64,000 nucleotides of DNA from Methanobacterium sp. UBA176 (GTDB lineage: Archaea; Methanobacteriota; Methanobacteria; Methanobacteriales; Methanobacteriaceae), in NCBI GenBank assembly GCA_002505765.1, contig DAVZ01000071.1, positions 1 through 64,000 of the forward strand. The letters are read 5' to 3'. A program made the translations under genes and the position numbers. The notes under the pieces are model-generated. The model ran no database searches. It had not been told where the DNA came from and worked only from the letters and a program-made list of their open reading frames with translations. Positions within the stretch are counted from its first letter, which is position 1; each line of letters begins with the position of its first letter. Below are positions 1 to 8,169 of the stretch, in pieces.

Positions 1-503
1 GAGGAATAATTGACACAATTCTCGGCCTTGGAAACCGTGATAAGCATGCAAAACTCATTGAAGCACTTTATAAAGAGTCCCAAAAAAGGGTTAAAAATCA
101 GTTAAGAGCCGCACTTCCAAATTTAAAAACACAAAAGCTGGATAATGGAATAATATTCAACGTTTTAGATGTTGAAAAATATGCTCACAAGTTCACTTAC
201 CCTGCTCCAGGCAAAACCACTGGTTATGTGCATGATACTATGGTAAAGAAATACGGGGAAGAAAACCCAATCATAACACTATCATATGGTCCTGATTTTG
301 GTGTTATAAGGGCAACAGACGCCGTAAATGAAAAGTTCGGGTTCAATTTGAACACTATTATTTTAAAACTTGTAGATGAAATCCCAGAAGCAGGAATAGA
401 TGGTGGTGGACACGAATGTGCTGGTTCTCTCAAGTTTGTTGAGGGATTATCCAAAAAAGTGCTCGGAGCATTTGCTGGGGAAATTGCAAATCTTGGAAAA
501 TAA
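1..503 (+). CDS. DHH/DHHA1 phosphoesterase (RecJ-like), 3' part only
   Basis: The reading frame is open from base 3 to the TAA at 501-503, so only the last 166 or so residues are in the window; the catalytic DHH domain lies upstream of it. What is seen is a C-terminal DHHA1 domain: the frame runs through a Gly-rich turn with the diagnostic DGGGHECAGS motif, where Gly-Gly-Gly-His binds substrate in DHHA1 proteins, and ends in a short helix. Family knowledge: archaeal DHH proteins of this type are RecJ-like single-strand exonucleases or nanoRNA/cyclic-dinucleotide phosphodiesterases. Which of these applies cannot be told from the C-terminus. The internal ATG at 228 is not the start, because coding continues upstream of it. 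It converges on the minus-strand PAS gene. Confidence 0.8.
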   Translation, partial: GIIDTILGLGNRDKHAKLIEALYKESQKRVKNQLRAALPNLKTQKLDNGIIFNVLDVEKYAHKFTYPAPGKTTGYVHDTMVKKYGEENPIITLSYGPDFGVIRATDAVNEKFGFNLNTIILKLVDEIPEAGIDGGGHECAGSLKFVEGLSKKVLGAFAGEIANLGK

Positions 504-750
504 TTTAATCTATTATATTATAGGACTTTAATTAAAAGTTCCCTAGAAACAGTTTATATTTCAATTAATTCTATTTTTTCATTTATTTCTAAATATTTAT
601 TTTTTTAACTCAATACATGTTTTGCAGTACGAGTCTCCGCAAGTAAATGATAGACTAAGAACAAAGAAAGCAAAATTAGAAACATCTACTATAACATACA
701 CTGACACTTAAAAATATTAATATTATACACATGCTCTTAGATTTTTGATC

Positions 751-2856
751 TCACTTATTCTCGGATACAGTTTCTAAAAATTTTTCAACAATTTTCCTGT
801 GTTTTTCTTCACTCTTATGAATTTTTTCCTCTAATAACTGACGGTTAATAGCAATAGCATAGATATCTGCTAAACGTTCTATCAGTTTTAGATCTTCTTT
901 AGTATAATCATGATCTGAGTTAGCCAAAGCAACTTGCCATACTAATTTATCCTCTATCATTGCGGGAGCAGATACAAAACTATTGATTGCAATATGACTT
1001 TCAGGAGTTCCAGTTGATCTTGGATCCCATGCTGGATCATTTGTGAGAATTGACTCTTTATTATTCAACACCCAACCCCACAATCCTCGAAATGTCTTAA
1101 AAATTATGTTCTTGTCTTTAATCTTACGTTTTTCCCTGAAATTTCGTGTTGGGTTAGGAACTATTAAATAACCTGTTTCTGGATCAATATATCCAACAAA
1201 ACCATCTTTGCTTTGGGTTAGATCCTTGGCATATTTTAAAACAAGATATGTGATATCCTCAATTGAGGCTTGAGAGAGGAGTTTTTTTGATAATTTAGCC
1301 AAAGCATTATTAATTGCCATTTCCCATGACAATGCCATTTCCATCTTTTTACGCTCAGTGATGTCAATAAAACTTTCAAGAATGCACTCACGTCCATTTA
1401 ACTTTATTGGAACAACAGTTTTTAATATGGGTATCTCTTTGCCATTAACATTCAATAAAACACGCTCAGAATTATCTACAACCTGATCAAGGTCGCTGAT
1501 AGGGCATTTACCTTCATCTGCAGGACATACATATTTATGACATATATTCCCAATAATTTTCTCTTTTGAAACACCTATAGTGTCAGCAGCAATTCGATTC
1601 ACATCAATTATTTCATGAGTCCTTTCATCAACCACGATAATACCCGTATGGATAGAAGAAAAAATGGTTCTTTGATATTCTTCACTATTCCGCAGTGATT
1701 CTTCCATCATTTTACGTTCAGTGATATCCCTAATAATCGCCATAGTAATTTCTTTATCTCTTACTCTTGTTGACAAAACAGAAAGTTCTATAGGAATTTC
1801 GGTTCCGTCTTTTCTTAATCCTTTGAGTTCTCCAGTTTTTCCTATAAAAGCGCCTGAATGGGTTTTCTTATATTCATCAAATCCTTTTTCTTTTCTTTTC
1901 CTGTATCTTTTTGGAACAATCTTCATTAAACTTTTTCCCAATATCTCCTTTTCATTATAACCAAATAATTTCTCTGCTGCAGGATTCCACATAATGATCC
2001 TCATCTGCATATCAACAGATATCACAGCGTCAACGCAACTATTGACAAATCCATGATATTTATCCTCACTTTCCTTCAATCTCTCTTTTATATGCTTATA
2101 ATCAGTGATATCTTGTGCATAAACTATAACAACCTTTACATAGCCTTTCTCATCAAATTCAGGCACTAATAACGCATCAATCTGCTTGTTATTAGGAAGT
2201 TTTAATTCAACACGACGATTGGTCTTGGCTTCAAAAACATTATAAATAGCCTCTTCACATAGTTTAACTAAATTATTTGATAAACCAAGTTGTACAAATG
2301 TTTTTCCAATAAAATCCTCTGGAGGAATACCACTTAACTTTTCAATAGCTGGATTCACATAAATATTTCTGCAATCCCGATCAAAAATCATTATTATATT
2401 AAACGTAGCCTCGGCTAACGTTCTAAAACTCTTCTCAATATCCGCTAAATTGTTATTCATATGCATAAATGCATTACTATCTCTTACAGTACCTTGAAAG
2501 ACAGTTCCGGGACCATATAAGTTTTTATGTTCAGTGACAACTATTTCAACAGGTATAATCTTCCCCTTCTTATTATGCAAGTTAACTTTAAAAATAGGAA
2601 ATTCTTTATTATCAACCTTCTTTTTAATTCCTTCAATCAAAATTTCAGCCGATTCGGGGTATATATCTTTCAATTTCATCGATGTGAGCTCTTTCTTAGA
2701 ATATCCTGAGATTTGAATTAGCCCTTTATTTACATCTAAAATCTTCATATCCTCAGAGAAGATGTTAATTGGAACTTTATATTTACCAATAGGAAATTTA
2801 TATATTTCTTCAGATTCATTTTTATTTTGAGTTTTTTTCTTTTTTTGGTACTGCAT
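751..2856 (-). CDS. Multi-PAS/GAF sensor protein lacking a kinase domain
   Basis: A 701-residue cytoplasmic sensor with no membrane segment. Domains in order: PAS 1 (about 20-125), PAS 2 (about 140-255), PAS 3 (about 265-385, containing WNPAAEKLFGY and ending in DITERK), PAS 4 (about 390-505, with a Cys-rich segment ICHKYVCPADEGKCPISD and a second DITERK linker) and a GAF domain (about 520-680). The protein then ends about 20 residues into a coiled segment (EEKIHKSEEKHRKIVEKF), exactly where a further PAS or a histidine-kinase dimerisation domain normally follows. There is no H-box or ATPase domain. Known of the family: PAS/GAF arrays sense redox, ligands or light and pass signals to kinases. 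It may act in trans on a kinase or be a truncated kinase. Nothing downstream before base 504 restores an output domain. Confidence 0.8.
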   Translation of the reverse strand: MQYQKKKKTQNKNESEEIYKFPIGKYKVPINIFSEDMKILDVNKGLIQISGYSKKELTSMKLKDIYPESAEILIEGIKKKVDNKEFPIFKVNLHNKKGKIIPVEIVVTEHKNLYGPGTVFQGTVRDSNAFMHMNNNLADIEKSFRTLAEATFNIIMIFDRDCRNIYVNPAIEKLSGIPPEDFIGKTFVQLGLSNNLVKLCEEAIYNVFEAKTNRRVELKLPNNKQIDALLVPEFDEKGYVKVVIVYAQDITDYKHIKERLKESEDKYHGFVNSCVDAVISVDMQMRIIMWNPAAEKLFGYNEKEILGKSLMKIVPKRYRKRKEKGFDEYKKTHSGAFIGKTGELKGLRKDGTEIPIELSVLSTRVRDKEITMAIIRDITERKMMEESLRNSEEYQRTIFSSIHTGIIVVDERTHEIIDVNRIAADTIGVSKEKIIGNICHKYVCPADEGKCPISDLDQVVDNSERVLLNVNGKEIPILKTVVPIKLNGRECILESFIDITERKKMEMALSWEMAINNALAKLSKKLLSQASIEDITYLVLKYAKDLTQSKDGFVGYIDPETGYLIVPNPTRNFREKRKIKDKNIIFKTFRGLWGWVLNNKESILTNDPAWDPRSTGTPESHIAINSFVSAPAMIEDKLVWQVALANSDHDYTKEDLKLIERLADIYAIAINRQLLEEKIHKSEEKHRKIVEKFLETVSENK

Positions 2857-3473
2857 AATAACAAAACCTAAATCAAGCCGTGACTAGTATTTTTCCTGAA
2901 AAAACATATAAATTGTTTTTTTTAATAATGAAACGTATAATATTAAATAAAAATGCTAAATATTCTTTATTTGTGATTAGGATATCATTAAGGTCTAGTA
3001 ATATTATTAATTATTCAATATATATCTAATAATTTAAGTAATAACATTAAATTTAGTAATATTATATAATAACTTTTTAGATTCATTTTTTGTTAGTTGT
3101 TTGTTCTTTTAAAGTTCAGATTCAGGAATCACATGTTTTAAAGTATGATTCATGGTTAAGCAAATACAAGTATTTATAGCTATTGAAATGTCTTTTATGA
3201 ATAAAATCTTATTTAATAATATTTGCTAATTATTTGATCTACTTCTTTAATCTTTTTAAAATCCTTCTTTGGAGACAGATATTTTGGGATTGTGTAGAGC
3301 TTCTTTCATCAATTTCATGATTCATGAAGCTTATTCACTTCTTAAAAGTTGGATTAAATTAAGATCAACATGCAAAAAAATCTCAGTAATAAAAAAAATA
3401 AAAAACTAAGGGGATATTGACTCATTTATTCTTAAAATTAGTGGGGAAATATAAAAATGAGATATTATTCCCC
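2857..3473. other. AT-rich intergenic region, no gene seen
   Basis: 617 bases with stops in all frames and no ribosome binding site followed by a convincing gene. It should hold the promoter of the PAS sensor (reading left) and the 3' end of the carbonic-anhydrase transcript. Around 3299-3333 there is a weak hairpin with arms AGCTTC/GAAGCT. Nothing else is recognised. Confidence 0.5.
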
Positions 3474-4136
3474 TTAGCTTTTGTATGTCTTTGCCAATTC
3501 TTTATTGACTGTTACAACTTCGTGAGGTAGTTCTTTTAGGTCCTCTGTAACTTCGGTTAGTGCGTCTGCCTTTGCCTGAGTATCTATTACTGCACCTGCA
3601 GGGACAAGCTTACCATCAGGTATATTTACATTGTCTGTTACCACTGCATTGTGAAGTATAACACAGTTTTTACCTATGTTTGCTTTAAATATCACCGCAC
3701 CAAAGCCAATAAAGCTTTTATCACCTATAAAGACAGGACCGTGAATCACACTTCCATGTGCCATTGAAACTTCTCTTCCAACGTAAACTGAATAATTTTT
3801 ATCCCCAACAACAACTCGGGGGTCTTTAAGACCGTGTACTACCACTCCATCCTGGATATTGGATCCATCGCCTATGAAAATAGGTGATCCCTCATCACCA
3901 CGGACTGATGCACTAGGTCCTATATAAACATTACTTCCAATAGTCACATCTCCAATTACTCTGGCAGAAGGGTCTACAAATGAAGTGGCATCTATTTGAG
4001 GATACTGCATTTGCGAACTCCATGATGTTATTGGGCTTGCAGAGACATTTGGTGATCTGGAAAGTCCATATACTGATGTAAACAATGCAATGACAGCTAC
4101 AAAAACAGCGATTAAGATTAAATATTCCTTTTTCAT
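3474..4136 (-). CDS. Exported gamma-class carbonic anhydrase (Cam-like)
   Basis: A 220-residue protein with an N-terminal hydrophobic segment (residues 5-25, Sec-type, no twin Arg) followed by left-handed beta-helix hexapeptide repeats. The gamma-carbonic-anhydrase residues are present: Arg79, Asp81 and Glu82 in SVRGDEGS, Asn93 and Gln95 in SNIQDG, and the three metal-binding histidines His101 (VVVHGL), His127 and His132 (AHGSVIHGP). The end resembles Cam of Methanosarcina thermophila (IPDGKLVPAGAVI). The acidic loop that carries the proton-shuttle Glu84 in Cam is shortened here. Predicted reaction: reversible CO2 hydration outside the membrane, with a Zn or Fe centre. The start has a strong GGAGGTGAAAAG ribosome site. 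It lies 118 bases behind tatA and is probably the last gene of the hydrogenase-Tat unit. Confidence 0.88.
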   Translation of the reverse strand: MKKEYLILIAVFVAVIALFTSVYGLSRSPNVSASPITSWSSQMQYPQIDATSFVDPSARVIGDVTIGSNVYIGPSASVRGDEGSPIFIGDGSNIQDGVVVHGLKDPRVVVGDKNYSVYVGREVSMAHGSVIHGPVFIGDKSFIGFGAVIFKANIGKNCVILHNAVVTDNVNIPDGKLVPAGAVIDTQAKADALTEVTEDLKELPHEVVTVNKELAKTYKS

Positions 4137-4254
4137 CTTTTCACCTCCATTTTAACAAAAAATATTTAAAAGAAGAAATTAAGTCAGACTAAAATTTTAC
4201 TATTTCGCTTTAATTCCTGATTTTTCAGTTGTTTGCAGCGTTTCTTCTTTAGAT

Positions 4255-4485
4255 TCAGTCCTCTAATTTAATTTCTTCTTCTTTTTTATCTGCTGTTATA
4301 TCTGTTTCTTTTACTTGTGTTGGCTCTTCTTTTATTTTAAATTCTGTTTCACGCTGAGTTCTTTTGAATTCTCCCATAGCTTTGCCCATTCCTTTGGCAA
4401 GTTCAGGGAGCTTCTTTGAACCGAAAAGTAGAAGTACCACAAAGAGAATTATCAGAAGTTCTGGCATTCCCAGTCCACCAATCAT
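4255..4485 (-). CDS. tatA: Twin-arginine translocase subunit TatA
   Basis: A 76-residue protein with the TatA/E layout: a short periplasmic N-terminus, one membrane helix (about residues 8-22), the FGSKKLPELAKGMGKAMGEF hinge and amphipathic helix, and a charged Lys/Glu-rich tail. In the family it oligomerises to form the passage for folded proteins. A strong GGAGGTGAAAG ribosome site sits just after the tatC stop, 12 bases away, so the two are co-transcribed. There is no separate tatB, which is usual for minimal archaeal and Gram-positive TatAC systems. The likely cargo is the hydrogenase encoded immediately upstream in the same run. Confidence 0.92.
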   Translation of the reverse strand: MIGGLGMPELLIILFVVLLLFGSKKLPELAKGMGKAMGEFKRTQRETEFKIKEEPTQVKETDITADKKEEEIKLED

Positions 4486-4497
4486 TCTTTCACCTCC

Positions 4498-5235
4498 TTA
4501 ACCAATCGATGCATTTGCGACCTCCGTTTTTTTATCTCTATGGATGTATTTTGTCAAAAGAACACTCACCTCAAATAAGAGGATCATAGGGAATGTGACG
4601 ATAAGTTGGGTGAATGGTGTTGGATCAGGTGTTAAAATCCCTGCAATTACTAAAATACCTACATAAGCTTCTTTTCTGTTACCTGTAAGTGTATTAGAAT
4701 CAATTAACTCAAGAGATGCAAGGGCACAGCAAATTAGTGGTAATTCAAATAGGAGCCCGAATGTCAGTATCATAAGAAGAGCAAATGAAATAAAATCTCC
4801 TAAAGTTAATAGTGGTGTAACTTCTGCAGAGGTTGCATAACCAATAAGGAAACCTAATGTTGTTACAAGCACTGTTTTGTAGGTAAATATGGCTCCAATT
4901 CCAAAAAGTATTAATGCAGGAGGTATAGTTTTTATTAAAAAAGATTTCTCAGAACCTTTGAGGGCAGGTTTTAAAAATTTCATGACTTCATATATAATGT
5001 ATGGTAGAGCAATTACAAATGCAACAAGTAAAGATACTTCTATTTGCGCCCATACTGCTTCTAATGGGCTTGTCACGATTAAACGAACTCCTTCGGGAAG
5101 TAAATCCTTCTGAATTCTAATAAGAAGTTGATTAGCAAAGGGAAATGTTACACAGGATAATCCAAGAACTACTATAACTATCCTTATCAATCTACTTCTT
5201 AGTTCTTCAAAATGTGAAATTAATGATTCATCCAT
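4498..5235 (-). CDS. tatC: Twin-arginine translocase subunit TatC
   Basis: A 245-residue polytopic protein with six predicted helices. The TatC N-terminal signature HFEELRSRLIRI is at residues 8-19, a PxLKGSEKSF loop follows the second helix, and a loop near PDPTPFTQL precedes the last helices. TatC is the receptor that recognises the twin-arginine signal. The start overlaps the end of the protease gene by 16 bases and is preceded by AAGGGGTGATGAATC, a clear ribosome site, so translation is coupled to the hydrogenase genes. The C-terminus ends in a short charged cytoplasmic tail. Confidence 0.93.
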   Translation of the reverse strand: MDESLISHFEELRSRLIRIVIVVLGLSCVTFPFANQLLIRIQKDLLPEGVRLIVTSPLEAVWAQIEVSLLVAFVIALPYIIYEVMKFLKPALKGSEKSFLIKTIPPALILFGIGAIFTYKTVLVTTLGFLIGYATSAEVTPLLTLGDFISFALLMILTFGLLFELPLICCALASLELIDSNTLTGNRKEAYVGILVIAGILTPDPTPFTQLIVTFPMILLFEVSVLLTKYIHRDKKTEVANASIG

Positions 5236-5699
5236 GATTCATCACCCCTTAGAAAATTGTCTTTTATCATGTTTACAGCTCTTTCTGCACTTTTTGTTAC
5301 ATCATCTGAGAGTTCTAATGATTCTTCAATTTTATGAATCCTGATACCAAGAATGCATACATTATTCAGGATCTTTTCTGAATGGACTGATTTCATCATT
5401 GAAAATATATCAAACAGGCTTAAATCATGCCCTGAGAAATAATACTTCTCTTTTTCTTTTATTATTTGAGATGCTTTCATGAAAAGGATGTTTTCAATAT
5501 CACAATTGGATCTAAAAGCATCAACAACAATGATTTTATTGTATTTTTCAACTAAACTAAACAAAATCGCCCCATATACTCCGGCATCTATTATATCTAC
5601 TTGACTTGGGAGATCCATCATTTTTAGCCTCTGAATTATTCTGATTCCTACTCCATCATCTCCAAGTAGCAAGTTTCCGAATCCAACAACACAGATCAT
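5220..5699 (-). CDS. [NiFe]-hydrogenase maturation protease (HyaD/HybD/HycI family)
   Basis: The protein starts MICVVGFGNLLLGDDGVG, the hallmark of endopeptidases that clip the C-terminal extension of the hydrogenase large subunit after nickel insertion. A second acidic site follows in DIIDAGVYGA, and a His occurs in FSGHDLSLFD; Glu/Asp and His residues at these places bind nickel in HybD. The frame stays open upstream to 5744, overlapping the large-subunit gene by 14 bases, but that start has no ribosome site and adds 15 residues unlike the family, so the ATG at 5697-5699 (after GTGGGAAAA) is preferred. Its target is almost surely the large subunit encoded just upstream. It overlaps tatC downstream. 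Confidence 0.88.
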   Translation of the reverse strand: MICVVGFGNLLLGDDGVGIRIIQRLKMMDLPSQVDIIDAGVYGAILFSLVEKYNKIIVVDAFRSNCDIENILFMKASQIIKEKEKYYFSGHDLSLFDIFSMMKSVHSEKILNNVCILGIRIHKIEESLELSDDVTKSAERAVNMIKDNFLRGDESWMNH

Positions 5700-5730
5700 T
5701 TTTCCCACTGAAAATAATTTAGAGATGGCA

Positions 5731-7227
5731 CTATTTTGTGCCATCTATGGTGCCATCTGGGTTTTTAATTTCTATCATATGTGAAGAGCATGAACAACAT
5801 GGATCAAATCCTCTTATTGTTCGGCTTGCATCACCTAAAAGTAGTTTTTCATCTTCAGTGGGGTCACGTCCTAACAATGATATTGTTTCGGGTCTTATCT
5901 CCACTAAATCATCTGCTACAGCTTCTTCAAAAGCTCCTGTGTTTGCTGTAGTTGGTACCATACAGTCGTAGGATGCAGTTTTTAAATCAGATCCTACTCT
6001 TATTCTGTGTATCAGTGTTCCACGAGGTGCTTCAATCACGCCAACACCATATCCTGATTTCTCGTTTGGAGGTGAGTAACTGTCCACATGAGCTATGTTT
6101 GACCAGCCGCCATTTAGAATCATTTCGATCATTATCACTGTTTCTATAAGTCGGGTTATGTGCCTGTTTCTTGTTGAAGGAGATAATATATCATTTGCAG
6201 CAACACCCCAATCAGATGCAATGCTGTCTACTGTTGATTTAACAACACTGTCTCCAGCCTTGTATGCTACTCCAAGTCTTGCAAGAGGCCCTACTTCACA
6301 GACATAGTTTACACCATTATAGGCATAATATGGTCTTTTGGTGTAACTGTAGTTTGTTGGAAGGCTTATAACACTTCCATAAGGAGTTATAACTTCTTCT
6401 TTCACATTTTCGGGGTTAAATGGAGCTATAGTGGCTGAATTGAAGTCTGTTGGATTTGATGAGTCCCTTATTACAACCCCTCCAGATGTTCCAAAGTATG
6501 AAAATGATCCTGAAACACCGCTGTAGAAAGGAACACCCGAACTCATATAGTTGCAGGGTCTTATACCAAAGTCGTTTGGTAGGGCCAATAGAGCTCCTTT
6601 TAAAGTACCTAAAAGGGATACAGCATAACTTTGTATTTCTTGCATTCTTGCTTTGATCTGTCCAATTTCTGTTGCATTTGGGACTTTAGTTTGTCCTCCA
6701 GGGATACATGATGCAGGATGAACAGGTTTTCCTCCAAATACCGCTACACAAGCCTGTGCCTTGTTGTGGGCACTGATTATGTTTGGGAGTTCCTGGTCTA
6801 TTATGCTATGAGGCAACATGTCCTTCCCAGCAAGTACGAAAAAGTGCAGAAGATGACTGTGAACTGTGTGTACTGCGAGCATGAGTCTTCTAACTGCTTT
6901 TGCATTGTTAACTATGTTTGTGCCGTAGGCTGCCTCAACTGCGCATGTACTTGCCATGTTATGCGGTACTGGGCAAACACCACATATCCTTGGAACTAGC
7001 TTTGTAACAGTTTCTGGCTGTTCCCCAACTGCAAATTTCTCAAATCCTCTAAATTCTGTGACACAAAACTTAGGATATCTTGCACCATTATCTGTTGGTA
7101 AATTCAAAGTTCCATCAGAGGGTGTTAGAAGGTTCTTTACTTTTAATTTCCCATCAACTAGGTATGTTTCTAATTCAAGTTTTCCATCGCCTTCAATTCT
7201 AGTTACCGGTTTTATTTCAACTGCCAT
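5731..7227 (-). CDS. [NiFe]-hydrogenase large subunit (Tat-exported uptake type)
   Basis: A 498-residue catalytic subunit. The L1-region motif EFRGFEKF (about 58-65) and RICGVCPVPH (80-89) supply the first pair of Ni-Fe ligands, Cys82 and Cys85. The C-terminal motif DPCCSCSSH (475-483) supplies Cys477 and Cys480. The 15 residues after His483 are the extension removed by the maturation protease. There is no signal peptide, as expected for a subunit carried across with its Tat-tagged partner. The start is preceded by GGTGATCTAA and follows the small-subunit stop by 9 bases. Inference: group 1-like H2-oxidising enzyme outside the membrane. The electron acceptor is not encoded nearby, and no cytochrome b or membrane anchor follows. 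The last codons contain a short direct repeat, GATGGCAC twice. Confidence 0.92.
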   Translation of the reverse strand: MAVEIKPVTRIEGDGKLELETYLVDGKLKVKNLLTPSDGTLNLPTDNGARYPKFCVTEFRGFEKFAVGEQPETVTKLVPRICGVCPVPHNMASTCAVEAAYGTNIVNNAKAVRRLMLAVHTVHSHLLHFFVLAGKDMLPHSIIDQELPNIISAHNKAQACVAVFGGKPVHPASCIPGGQTKVPNATEIGQIKARMQEIQSYAVSLLGTLKGALLALPNDFGIRPCNYMSSGVPFYSGVSGSFSYFGTSGGVVIRDSSNPTDFNSATIAPFNPENVKEEVITPYGSVISLPTNYSYTKRPYYAYNGVNYVCEVGPLARLGVAYKAGDSVVKSTVDSIASDWGVAANDILSPSTRNRHITRLIETVIMIEMILNGGWSNIAHVDSYSPPNEKSGYGVGVIEAPRGTLIHRIRVGSDLKTASYDCMVPTTANTGAFEEAVADDLVEIRPETISLLGRDPTEDEKLLLGDASRTIRGFDPCCSCSSHMIEIKNPDGTIDGTK

Positions 7228-7236
7228 TTAGATCAC

Positions 7237-8169
7237 CTATTTACCCATCAGCCCTGTTTTATTTGCTGTTGCATTTACCGTTGAGTTTGTTGCTGTTGTA
7301 TTCTGGGTTTCATTTCCAGTTCCGAATCTATTTCTCATCCTTACCTGGCCTTTTTCATAATATGGTGTTTCGGGGTACTTGTCTCTGTAACAGCCTATGC
7401 AAATATCATCAACCAGCGTACAGGGTGCTTTTCCATCAGTACTTCTTGTAGCTCCGCATTGCCATGGAGTATCGTGACCCTGACATCCAAGGTGTTTTTT
7501 ACATCCTGATCGACCAAGTTCATTTGCCTGAGGGCCTTCAGGATCATAAATACATGAATCACATACTTTTCCTGGTTTTATTGCTTCACCAATAGCACCG
7601 CCAGTTACCATGTACCAGATTTGTTCTGGTTGTGGTGGACATCCTCTGATGTAGGCATCTACAGAAATTACTTCATTTACGGGATAGAGATTCAATAAAC
7701 CTTTACTTCTGTTTAAACCAGGCACTCCACCAAATGATGCGCAATCTCCTAGAGCAACTACCTTACTTGAAATTGACCTTGCATGATCCAGAAGTTCTGA
7801 AGATTCAACTGTTGGACCTGCAATACCCTCGATTATACAAATATCTAGGGAACTTATTTGTTCAAATGATTCAGCCAGCACATCTACAAGAAGTGGTGCA
7901 TACTTTATGTCTATTGTTGGCAGTATGTCAGCAACAGTTGGGTTTGAGGAGCTAATGTACCTCATATCCATCCCAAATTCTGTCAGAGAAACCTGGCATC
8001 CTGCGCAAGTTCCAAGTTGGAGTATTCCAACCTTTGGAGAAGCCGCAAAGACTTCTTCCATTGTTGCCTGTCCGCCAAACAGTGTTGCAACTGTACCTGC
8101 ACCGACAGCTTTTAGGAATGTTCTCCTATCTATTGGATGATCCAATATTTTTTTAAATTCTTTTTTCAT
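7237..8169 (-). CDS. [NiFe]-hydrogenase small subunit with Tat signal peptide
   Basis: A 310-residue precursor. Residues 14-20 read DRRTFLK, a canonical twin-arginine motif, followed by a hydrophobic stretch and a likely cut near VFA at 40-42. The proximal cluster has Cys55, Cys58 (GTCAGC), Cys143 (GDCASFGG) and Cys177 (RGCPPQP). The distal cluster has Cys203, Cys206, Cys223 and Cys229, with Cys203 where standard enzymes use His. The medial group has Cys238, Cys257 and Cys260, plus an extra Cys250 near the usual Pro, so it could be [4Fe-4S] rather than [3Fe-4S]; that is inference. There is no C-terminal membrane helix. Instead, residues 286-305 carry five N-glycosylation sequons. First gene of the hydrogenase-Tat unit. 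Confidence 0.92.
   Translation of the reverse strand: MKKEFKKILDHPIDRRTFLKAVGAGTVATLFGGQATMEEVFAASPKVGILQLGTCAGCQVSLTEFGMDMRYISSSNPTVADILPTIDIKYAPLLVDVLAESFEQISSLDICIIEGIAGPTVESSELLDHARSISSKVVALGDCASFGGVPGLNRSKGLLNLYPVNEVISVDAYIRGCPPQPEQIWYMVTGGAIGEAIKPGKVCDSCIYDPEGPQANELGRSGCKKHLGCQGHDTPWQCGATRSTDGKAPCTLVDDICIGCYRDKYPETPYYEKGQVRMRNRFGTGNETQNTTATNSTVNATANKTGLMGK

Noticed and set aside
7237..8169. Cytoplasmic F420-non-reducing (Mvh-type) hydrogenase small subunit
   Set aside because: The all-Cys distal cluster recalls that group, but the Tat signal, the large-subunit motifs and the neighbouring Tat genes argue for an exported enzyme. A phylogeny would decide.
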